Assembly: GCA_910592205.1 (NCBI GenBank) | Contig: CAJVPJ010000879.1 | Location: forward strand, 1 to 15,182 | Direction of reading: 5' to 3' | DNA from: Paraglomus occultum | Lineage: Eukaryota > Glomeromycota > Glomeromycetes > Paraglomerales > Paraglomeraceae | DNA length: 15,182 nucleotides | Part shown: piece by piece, positions 1-8,329 of the stretch | Layout: every line of letters starts with the position of its first letter | How positions within the stretch are numbered: position 1 is the first letter of the stretch | Notes under the pieces: generated by a model | The model's input: the letters and a program-made list of their open reading frames with translations, nothing else | Told to the model about the DNA's origin: nothing | The model's database searches: none | Position numbers and translations under genes: made by a program

Positions 1-210
1 AAAAATCGTTGTGACTCACATAGTAGATACGTACAGTAGAGCGCTTCGAAAAAATAGATTTTTCATATGTTTTACTAATTGATCGGCAAAAATTACGTAG
101 ACTTTTGTCCAGTGAGTGTATATTATGCAAGTTTCTATTTAATGGTTACACTTTTGAGAAGGGCACGTCTAATTAGATGAATATACCTTCAAGTCCACCA
201 AGATTAGCAA
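1..210. other. Left-edge intergenic DNA
   Basis: AT-rich sequence before the minisatellite. I see no open frame with family resemblance, no tRNA-like boxes and no repeat. Confidence 0.5.
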
Positions 211-842
211 ATACAGTAATATGGCTCTCTGTCTTCGCCGGAATTGGTATCTAGGGTTTCACAGTAATATGCTCTCTGTCTTCGCCGGAATTGGTATCTG
301 GTATAACAAAGGATTTCACAGTAAGAAGCTCTCTGTCTTCGCCGGTATTGGTATCTCGTATAACAAAGGATTTCCCAGTAATATGGCTCTCTGTCTTCGC
401 CGGAATTGGTATCTGGTATAACAAAGGATTTCACAGTAATATGCTCTCTGTCTTCGCCGGTATTAGTATCTCGTATAACAAAGGATTTCCCAGTAATATG
501 GCTCTCTGTCTTCGCCGGAATTGGTATGTCGTATAACAAAGGATTTCACAGTATATGGCTCTCTGTCTTCGCCGGAATTGGTATCTCGTATAACAAAGGA
601 TCTCACAGGGCTTTCTGTCTTCGCCGGAATTGGTATCTATAACAAAGGATTTCACAGTAATATGCTCTCTGTCTTCGCCGGAATTGGTATCTCGTATAAC
701 AAAGGATTTCCCAGTAATATGGCTCTCTGTCTTCGCCGGAATTGGTATCTCGTATAACAAAGGATTTCACAGTACAGCAGTATATCGATATGGTTCTCTG
801 TCTTCGCCGGAATTGGTATCTGGTATAACAAAGGATTTCACA
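211..842. repeat. Minisatellite, 11 copies of a 57/58-bp unit
   Basis: The core GTCTTCGCCGG recurs starting at 231, 278, 335, 393, 450, 508, 565, 617, 671, 729 and 800, giving spacings of 47, 57, 58, 57, 58, 57, 52, 54, 58 and 71. Each full unit carries the core, then AATTGGTATC, then TATAACAAAGGATTTC. Units tend to alternate between a form entering with ATGCTCTC and one entering with ATGGCTCTC, and between TTTCACAG and TTTCCCAG at the end, so the array is partly dimeric (about 115 bp). The first unit is shortened, and the last is preceded by a short insertion (CAGCAGTATATCGAT). The period is not a multiple of three, and the open frames running through it on both strands are repeat artefacts. 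It ends about 200 bp upstream of the Argonaute start. Confidence 0.95.
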
Positions 843-1049
843 TGAAAAAAAGGGCTAATTCCGGAATATACACCACGGTATAAGCAGTGTTGACTGTAAC
901 TGGTTATATTTTAAACTCGGCTCATTCTGATTCGTCAGTCTACCAAAGTTGCACAACACATACGCGGTAAACAATGGTGAGAGATTTATAAATAGGCAAC
1001 GACCTTGCGCAGCGCATAGTATACTAATACGCGATAACTTTAGACTACC
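843..1049 (+). promoter_or_regulatory. Putative Argonaute promoter and 5' leader
   Basis: This is the 200-bp gap between the minisatellite and the Argonaute ATG. It contains a TATA-like element (next entry) and a small perfect palindrome ATTCCGGAAT at 858-867. No upstream exon is evident. Assignment as promoter rests on position and the TATA-like motif. Confidence 0.5.
985..994 (+). promoter_or_regulatory. TATA-like element TTTATAAATA
   Basis: Good match to a TATA box, about 55-65 bp upstream of the Argonaute ATG. A transcription start in the 1010-1040 region would give a very short leader. Inference from sequence only. Confidence 0.4.
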
Positions 1050-4000
1050 ATGGAGACAGCCGTTGCAGGACCCGCAATAAACAAGACGGAACTAGTTCTC
1101 CGTCCAAACTTTGGAAAGGTGGGACGTCCTGTGAACGTGCGTGTAAACTACTTCGAGGTAGTCAGTCTGCCCGGTAAGAGACCGTCTGCAGGACGCAAGT
1201 AAAAAGTTTTTGAAAGCTATCAACTAACGGTTGACACTCTTCTTCGTTCAGACGGCACCATATATCAATATGACATCGACATATCACCCGATGTTCCACC
1301 AATTTTAAATAAACGCATTTTTCAAGCGTTTGCAGCAGAAAAATTGGGTGGGACGAAAGCTGTTTACGATGGTAAGCGCGATAATAAGAGTCGAGTATGC
1401 AGTATCTTCAGTTTTATCTAATGAGAATTGGTTTACTTTAGGCCGAAAAAATGTCTATACCCTTGAACAATTTCCTTTTTCTGATACGTTAACGGATACG
1501 GTAAGCGATTAAAATATACTCTGGTTATCTAGCGTTGCATCTTGATGCTCAACAACAATTGTCTGTTTAGATAACCCTCCCCCCGAATAATGAGTCAAGA
1601 GGGTCGAGCAGGCAGCCGCCGTCGAAATTCACCGTTAAGATGAAAAAGGTGGCCTCGAAGAATCTCGAAGAGGCTCTGCGTTACGTCAAGGGCGAGAGCG
1701 CCTGTTCGAATAATATATTAACGGGTATGATTCTATTATAGTCTGAAATTGATTGTCAACTCCATCCATCATCCATCATCGCATCATCCATCCATCCATT
1801 ATTCATCCATCCATCATCCATCATCGCATCATCCATCCCTCCATTCATTCATTCATTCATCCATTCATTCATTCATCCATCCATCCATCCATTCATCCAT
1901 CCATCCATCCATCCATCCATCCATCCATCCATCCATCCATCCATCCATCCATTCATCCATCCATTCATCCATTCATCCATTCATCCATTCATCCATTCAT
2001 TCATCCATTCATCCATCAATACTTCATCCCTATCAATCTATTAATTTATCTATTGTCTATCTATTTCTTTACCTATCTATAATAGCGATAAGCGCCTTAA
2101 ACATATTAATCAACTACGTTCCGGGAAATAAGTTTAAGGCCGTTGGACGCCGAGCATTCTATACAAAGGAAGGAAGCGTATCTTTGTCAGGCGGTGTAGA
2201 AGTCTGGCCAGGATACTGGCAATCACTTCGTCCCGGTCAAGGTGTGTCAGATTATTGAACATTAACGATAGATATAGAACTGCAATCATTGAATGCTTAA
2301 TTACTTAATGGTTCTTTTGTTCAACTGATAGGACGCTACTTTATAAACTTTGACATATCGGCAACAGCATTTTACGAACCAGGTTTGATAGGATTCTTAA
2401 TTGATTTGATTACTTTTGTAGAACATTCAACGCATGTGATTCTTTTTGAATAGACCGATTAAACCGTTTTTATCTTTATACTCATTTTTCAGGCAATGCT
2501 GCCGAACTTTTAGTCAAACTCTTTAAACGATCCGGAATAGAAGACTTCCGGCGCGGTTTAAACCGAAAAGACATCTTAATCGCCCAACGCTTTTTCAAGA
2601 ATTTGAAATTTCGCGTCAATCATCGAGGGGCGGACTTTCAACGTCGTTACAAAGTAAAGACGGTCACCGCAACGTCGGCTAGTCAGACGGAATTCATGAA
2701 AGGCAAGAATTTTAATTATCTTGTGATCAACATCTATCTTGTGATCAACATCTGCAAGGTTTCCACGATTCTAATTCTAGATTTATTATTATTGACAGAG
2801 GATCAAAAGAGCAATGTAGCTTCATACTTTGCAGAGCGCTATAGAAGACTTCTATATCCATTCTTACCTTGCCTAGTCACTCCAAATGGATCAAACTTTC
2901 CTCTTGAAGTTTGTAAAATTGAGGAGGTTTGTATTCAAGCATAAAAAGTGAAATGCTAGCAATAGGATCTGTTATTTACAAGACATTTGTTTCAGGGTCA
3001 GAAGTACCTTCGGAAATTAAATGACGATCAAACACGCGAAATGATACGATTTACATGTCAACGTATGTATTTATCATGGCTTTAGTACAGGTGTTCAGTA
3101 GCTGACGTTTCTTTATGAATTAGCACCTTCTGTTCGCGCCGAAAGGATCCAAAAAGGTGTCGACGTTATTTTTGATGAAAACGAGTACTGTAAACGATGG
3201 GACGTTAAGTTGTCCCATAAAATGATTCAGGCGGAAGCAAGAGTGCTTCCTCCACCTAAAATTACCTATCATCCGGTAAGTAAGGTTTTTGGATATTACT
3301 CATAAGATCGCATATGTTGACATTCTTACTGCAATTTTAGTCTGGACGGGAGGCAGTATTCGTTCCCAAGGGTGGACAATGGCAGTTAGGGCCACAGAAA
3401 AAGGTATGTTGTATTGGATGCGAACTTTATTAATTTTTGCGTTAGCAGTGTTTAATATATATGTGATCATGCCAGATGTTAAAAGGCGAGACTCTCGAGT
3501 CTTGGTCTATACTTGTTTTCGGAAGCGAGCAACAGGTGCCGAGAAGAATTATCCAGGATTCCTTACGTGCACTTTGTGACACGATGACCGAAAATGGTGA
3601 GAATTGTTAACCATTGGATGATAGACCCGCAAATATATTGGTCTGACTTTTTAAAATGTTCTCGACTTGATTGTAGGCATCAACATTAGAAATCGAGAGC
3701 CGGCTATTTTCTACGCTAATCCCCAAGGTGATATAGCCAATGCCTTACAAAGAGCTTATCAAGAAGCTGGTAAGCAGAGTGGAAAAAACCCACAACTACT
3801 TATGTGCGTTCTTCAAGGTCGTTCGGTCCTCTATGAAGAAATTAAGCGTATAGGTGATACTATTATCGGTATTCCGACGCAGGCAAGTATTAACATTGGA
3901 AAGTATTCGAGATGTGACGTCTTGACAACCTAGTATTTATATATTTTAATCTATTCATCTTAGTGTGTTATGAAATTTACGCTTGAGCGTAAGATGAACA

Positions 4001-5387
4001 AGCAAACGGCTGGTATGCTCGGACTGAAAATCAATGTCAAACTCAATGGAAGTAATATGGCATTGCACAGCGGGTCATTGCCATTTATAGAAGAAAAGCC
4101 GGTAAATATCCATCGTCAGTATTACTCGTCAAAACGTAGATAATTAAAAATATTTTTTTTTACGTTTAAAGACAATTGTCTTCGGCGCCGATGTATCGCA
4201 TCCCGGACCTGGTAAGTATTAATAATTACTCCTTTCTTCGTATCTTCAATAATGTAACAATTTTCTTCATGTAAAGGATCCGACATGCCCAGCATCGCAG
4301 CCATAGTTGCCTCTTACGACCAGAACGTGACCAAATACGCAACATCGATAAGATTCCAGAAGTCACGGGTCGAAATTATAGAGTCCATCGAAGAGATGGT
4401 AATTGAACTTTTGAGGATTTTCCACCGCACTACGAAGCGGAAGCCTCAGCGGATTTTGTTCTATAGAGATGGGGTCGGGGAAGGGCAATACGAAGACATA
4501 GTGCATTATGAAGTGGAAGGCATTCGGAATGCCTGCAGAAAGTTGGAAGCGACATATAATCCAACTATAACCTTTATTGTTGTTAGAAAAAGACATCACA
4601 CACGGTAAATTGAATTTTATCGCATAAGTTTCTTCTAATTAACTATGATCAATAGACAAACCCGCTCATCTTTTAAAATAGAATGTTTCCCGTTAATCGA
4701 AGCGATGTCGACAACAAGTCGAACAACTGTCAAGCCGGTAAATAATCTGATGATATTCATATTTGTTTCACAATATCAATACCACAACTAAACGCTTTGT
4801 TCTAATGCAGGGACGGTGTTGGAAAGGCCTGTCGGCCATCCGTTCGAGTTTGATTTCTGTAAGTAAAAAATTGTATAGAAACTGTATGCGTATTAGTGGC
4901 CCATATTAACTTCAGGACATGTAGTTCTATTGTCTCATCCTGGATTGCAAGGAACATCGCGTCCGACTCATTATCATGTGTTAGTCGATGGTATGTTATG
5001 GTCTTTATTATTCAATACGTTTTTACTATACCCTGACATGGATTCCCACTTACCTTAATGTTAATTCAGATAACAAGTTTGACGCCGACAGATTGCAAAC
5101 GCTCACATATAACCTGTGCTATTTGTTTGCGAGATGCCCGCGAGCAGTATCTATGGTCTCTCCTGCGTATTATGCACACTTGGCCGCATTCCGCGCAAGG
5201 TAAGAGAATGCGAGCAGTCAGTCAGTTGATAATGGCAATAACTAACGAAATATTCTCGTTTCATAGATTCTGGCGGAAGAACTCTATCCTGTCTGATTCG
5301 GCGAGCGTCAGCACAGACACCGGTTTGGGAATTGAGGATTATAAACAGATGCATCCAAAGATGAAGAGTCTAATGTTCTTTATGTGA
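1050..5387 (+). CDS. Argonaute protein (N-PAZ-MID-PIWI), 21 exons
   Basis: Small-RNA-guided effector of RNA silencing. Exons by homology and splice sites: 1050-1173, 1252-1371, 1442-1500, 1571-1724, 2086-2241, 2332-2382, 2493-2702, 2799-2926, 2996-3062, 3124-3275, 3341-3403, 3476-3596, 3677-3882, 3964-4101, 4172-4211, 4277-4604, 4682-4737, 4811-4858, 4925-4990, 5070-5199, 5267-5387. They sum to 2538 nt, giving 845 residues, normal for the family. N domain about 10-150, ArgoL1 about 153-210, PAZ about 215-340, MID about 435-565, PIWI about 570-840. MID keeps Y521, K525, Q537, K559 and K563, matching the 5'-phosphate pocket of human AGO2. PIWI keeps D590 (GADVSHPG), E629, D661 ([10 protein letters not shown]) and H756 ([11 protein letters not shown]), a complete slicer tetrad. 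The C-terminus ends SLMFFM, like the usual MYFA tail. There is no Q-rich N-terminal extension. The ATG is chosen because exon 1 runs straight into the N domain. Introns are 61-110 nt except intron 4 (361 nt). The whole frame is undamaged, so the gene is probably functional. Confidence 0.95.
1725..2085 (+). other. Argonaute intron 4 (361 nt, microsatellite-bearing)
   Basis: The longest intron in the gene, several times the typical 60-110 nt. Donor G|GTATGA and acceptor AATAG fit a phase-1 junction. The extra length is mostly the CATC/CATT repeat. If retained, an in-frame TAG at 1739-1741 would truncate the protein in L1. The downstream part of the intron happens to be open in the frame of exon 5, so a long His-Ile-Pro-Ser repeat ORF appears; this is an artefact. 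Confidence 0.9.
1763..2017. repeat. CATC/CATT tetranucleotide microsatellite
   Basis: About 250 bp of tandem CATC units interspersed with CATT, most uniform at about 1880-1955. It lies entirely within Argonaute intron 4. The right end grades into TCTA-rich sequence (to about 2080), also simple. Confidence 0.95.
2703..2798 (+). other. Argonaute intron 7, GC-AG type, stop-free and divisible by three
   Basis: Donor AAAG|GCAAGA and acceptor GACAG join exon 7 to exon 8 in phase 1 (M290-K291-E292). The intron is 96 nt and contains no in-frame stop, so retention would add 32 residues inside the PAZ domain without truncation. It contains a perfect 18-bp tandem duplication (2718-2735 and 2736-2753), itself a multiple of three. 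Homology alignment favours removal, since PAZ proteins do not carry this stretch. Confidence 0.75.
3883..3963 (+). other. Argonaute intron 13, GC-AG type
   Basis: Donor CAG|GCAAGT is a perfect consensus apart from GC replacing GT. Acceptor ATCTTAG. The join gives GIPTQ followed by CVMKF, exactly the conserved MID-domain run in which Q537 contacts the guide 5' phosphate. No GT donor nearby gives this join. Confidence 0.85.
4859..4924 (+). other. Argonaute intron 18 with two competing 3' splice sites
   Basis: The family-conforming acceptor is TAG at 4922-4924, giving FDFFLLSHPG. A canonical CAG acceptor lies 9 nt upstream at 4913-4915; joining exon 18 (phase 1, ending T) to it creates a TGA stop at once. 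Only the downstream site yields an intact PIWI domain. Confidence 0.8.
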
Positions 5388-5775
5388 TTTGTTTCTACTC
5401 GTATACTTCTATAAAGGAAGATAGCTTAGTGTTAGATTGACTAATCAATCTTGCGTATTTTGGGGATGCTTATTCGCGGCTTAAACAACAAACTTGAGGC
5501 AATTACCAAAAGCAGTAATGTTATCTTGAATGATATTGAGACACTGCTTCACTCACGAAGATTTTGTCATAGGTGGTTTTGGAAAGTGTAGATTTAATAA
5601 AGGTTATCAGGTTATACAGAATATGGCGGCGTGCTACTATTTTGCAAAAAACGGCTTTTTGAACAATAACAAAACCAGACAAAGTGAACATCAGATCATA
5701 CCGATATTGTAGCACTTAGCGAGCTTTATACGCTTTATTGTAACTTTATGCAATAATCAACATGCGAAAGAATTT
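5388..5775. other. Convergent intergenic region between Argonaute and the CRN pseudogene
   Basis: It holds the presumed 3' ends of two tail-to-tail genes. A plus-strand AATAAA lies at 5596-5601 and a minus-strand AATAAA at 5739-5734, the latter 37 bp beyond the CRN stop. Sixty-codon ORFs on both strands here overlap antisense and resemble nothing I know. Confidence 0.5.
5734..5739 (-). terminator. Candidate polyadenylation signal of the CRN gene
   Basis: TTTATT on the plus strand (AATAAA on the minus strand), 37 bp downstream of the last CRN stop codon. Position and motif only. Confidence 0.35.
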
Positions 5776-6270
5776 TTAAACTCTTATAAACGCTAAATCG
5801 ATACAGGAGCTGTCATCGCTGTATAGCGGTTTATCACTGTTTTCCATTGGGCTGTAGGGAATTGCAATAGGGGAACGCCAAATAACTTCGCCTATAGGAG
5901 ATCCCGGGTATTCTTTAACCGTTTGGTGGTGGCTTGCTGCGCCTGGACTGCCATGAATGTAAACGATCTTAAACTCTGGGCAGGGAGAACCATTTTTCGA
6001 ATCTTGACTTGAATTGGTTTGCCGGGCTTATCTTCTTCTTATTTTTCGACCCGGGAGTGTAAGTGGATGTGACGATTTCAGGCTTATGGGTACCACCAAA
6101 CGCGGCATCCAGGTAGTATTCTATTTGATTCTTATTACTGGAATCTCGGTCGAAAGCATTCTCGATTTTTGCCGTGTTTACGTCATGTGTCTTGAAGTAG
6201 AAGGAATTTAATGGATTAGTGAAAGCGGGAATAAGTAAAAAAAAATTGTAGCGGCCATGAATAAAATCAA

Positions 6271-6288
6271 ACCGCGGATATCCGCGGT
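6271..6288. repeat. Perfect 18-bp palindrome ACCGCGGATATCCGCGGT
   Basis: Self-complementary over all 18 bases, with two CCGCGG sites around a central GATATC. It sits inside the CRN pseudogene exactly where the reading frame changes between ALLPR and GFDFI-type sequence. It could form a hairpin and so mark the site of the indel, or it may be chance. Confidence 0.9.
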
Positions 6289-7775
6289 AGCAACGCAATA
6301 GCATTCCCGTCGAAGTATTCAGGTGGTTGCTGGAGCAAATCAAACCTTTCAATAGTCAAACGCATATCTAAGGGGTGTTTTCCATTTAGGTCTGTTATTT
6401 GAAGCACTATATTGGGAAGGCGTATAAGTTGCTGGAATAAGACATCTTCAAATTGCATAGGGTCAAACTTGTCACTAGCGAGGGCATAGCAATAAGCTAC
6501 AAGTAGCGGACAGCGTTTGTACAAGTCCAAAAGTGCTTCTTTGGCAGCTGGACAGATCGGATTGTGCAGCACCGATCCTTTAGCCGTGTACCGATACACT
6601 ATCCCAAGATCCAGAAACCGCCAATCGAATACTCGGTGACTCGCGTTTCGCCGGGTAGGAACATATCCGCAAGGGCCAGACGGGTGTCTTCCTTTGAGGT
6701 TCCAGAGAGAGAATCGTAATGAGTCTTCGCCTTATCAAAAAATTTATTTTGTCGGTCCTTTTCGAATTTTTTCAATCTCGCCTTGACCTCATCTAGGGTA
6801 AGAGAAGCGGTTCCAATTTTCTTGGTTAAATTTACGAGTTCACGCGACACACGATTGGTGATCCTCAATATTTCGTTCGCGATTGCAGGTAAATAATTAC
6901 CGACATTTGGATGAAAATGGTTGACGACTGCAGCCAGCAACTGGTCGAAAATTGATGACGACAATGGACCAACATATTCGAGGTAGCATCGATCTACAAA
7001 GTAAGCATCAAATCTTGCATGAGCAGTGCCCGTCAGGATCAGCGTGTCCCCTTCATTGCCTCATCCCAAAAGGCAAGCATCTTTAGAGGTGGTAAAACTC
7101 TGAGCTGGTCGACCACTGGAGGATCAGTGTTGAACAGCGCGCCATGCTCGTCGACGATAAGGAATACTTTGCGCGTTTTTTGTTTGAGGATATCTGCAAA
7201 GATTGTTGAAGCACAGGCTTCTATAACAGATGCTTTATCACTTTGGCGTATTCCACTAATAAACGAAGCTCAGCAGAAGTCAGAATATCCTTATTGAGTG
7301 CTAAAAAGTATTCACAGATCGCCTGTTCAGATTTCCTATTTGTGCCGAGGTTCAAAAGGGATGCATCAGCTATGTAGAGCACAAGCTCGCCAAGCCTTGG
7401 CAGCGAGGAACCAGGCGAGATACGATTTTCCTACACCCATTGGGCCAGACAAGACCTTTTTGATTGAGGTGTCACTATCACTCGCAAGCGTATTCCAAAT
7501 ATCCATCATCTGCTCGGTAACAAAGAATTGGGAGCCCTGGTAACCATCTTTGAAGTGCTTCGGATCTTGACCAACATTCATCGTCGTAATCGTAATCTGA
7601 GTGCCTGCTTGCACATTCAACAGAGGGGAGAAAGCCAAGCGAGGATCAGGCTTGAACTTGTTGCTCATGAGCATCTTGATCATTTTGGGTGGCAGATCCA
7701 CGGGTTGGCCATCGGCAGCAATGTATGATTGCCAGCCCTCGTCTAAACGACGTCTTTTCGTCGGAGATCCCCGCT

Positions 7776-7900
7776 CTGCATTCGTTGAGGAGAAACAGGG
7801 AAGGTCGGATGACAGATGAAATGAAATATAAATGATATTAGAGAATCGTGAGCGGCTAAGAAGCAAAATAGCAGTGTGAAGTTATGCTAAAACTACTTAC
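7776..7900 (-). other. CRN intron at the header/body junction
   Basis: Minus-strand donor CCG|GTAAGTAG and acceptor AATGCAG|AG. Splicing joins EHPA to ERGSPTKRRR in phase 1. It separates the ubiquitin-like header exon from the NTPase/effector exon, right at the conserved HVLV-type motif. Confidence 0.85.
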
Positions 7901-8329
7901 CGGCCGGGTGTTCGATAAGGACGTGAATATGCCTATCAAGCACCATCTTCGTTAACAATCCGTCATCTGTGATATCGGGCAATTTGTCAACCCAGTAATC
8001 ATCAATCTTATTAACAGACCGCAATTTTTCGCTTTTAAGTTGATTTTTGATAAGATATTGCCAATTTTGCCCTCTCGAGAAAAAGCATCAGCCGCTTGGA
8101 GAAGAGTAGTCATTTGTTCATCGTTATCAGGAGGAATACTGACTTTCCAGGGCCTAAGCCTGTTGGCCTCTGAAAACGTGGCGTGTTTCTCCACCGCGAT
8201 AAATTTCTTGAGCTCTTCGATTGTCTTGTGCATAGCAATAGTGATTGGGAAAACATCATCTTCAGGATGGTCCCCGAGAACCAGGCAATTGAGAGTAATA
8301 GTTTCTCCCGACTCTTCCACCCCTTCCAT

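Larger units (their letters stand above)
5776..8329 (-). pseudogene. Crinkler (CRN)-type effector with P-loop NTPase body, frameshifted
   Basis: CRN proteins pair an N-terminal ubiquitin-like header with a P-loop NTPase and an effector or nuclease-like tail. Exon 1 (8329-7901) starts MEGVEESGETITLNCLVLGD and ends in HIHVLIEHPA, the fungal form of the HVLV junction. Intron 7900-7776 is GT-AG (GTAAGT...TGCAG). Exon 2 opens with the basic NLS-like SPTKRRRLDE, then Walker A GPMGVGKS (7446-7423), Walker B VFLIVDEHG (near 7170-7144) and a sensor-like TGTAHARF (near 7033-7010). Farther on come FDFIHGRYNFF and NQIEYYLDAAFGG, and last a tail with FKIVYIHGSPGAASHH that ends at 5778-5776. The reading frame breaks seven times: about 8021-8045, 7385-7396, 7241-7245, 7048-7051, 6615-6619, 6271-6290 and 6013-6030. 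Four look like loss of one base in a homopolymer (A, A, G, T on the coding strand). If intact it would be about 800 residues, usual for the family. A decayed copy is most likely; assembly errors are possible but the neighbouring Argonaute is clean. No activity can be assigned. Confidence 0.85.

Noticed and set aside
211-842. Possible CRISPR array
   Set aside because: The units are contiguous and near-identical over their full length, with no unique spacers, in a eukaryotic context.
204-845. Several 60-110 codon ORFs on both strands with repeated LSVFAGIGI or RRRQRA motifs
   Set aside because: They are translations of the minisatellite; the unit is not a multiple of three, the same peptides appear in shifting frames on both strands, and no promoter or start is specific to them.
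1749-2258. His-Ile-Pro-Ser repeat protein
   Set aside because: Translation of the intron 4 microsatellite running by chance into Argonaute exon 5.
4122-4599. Minus-strand ORFs within Argonaute
   Set aside because: Antisense shadows of exons 15 and 16 and the flanking introns.
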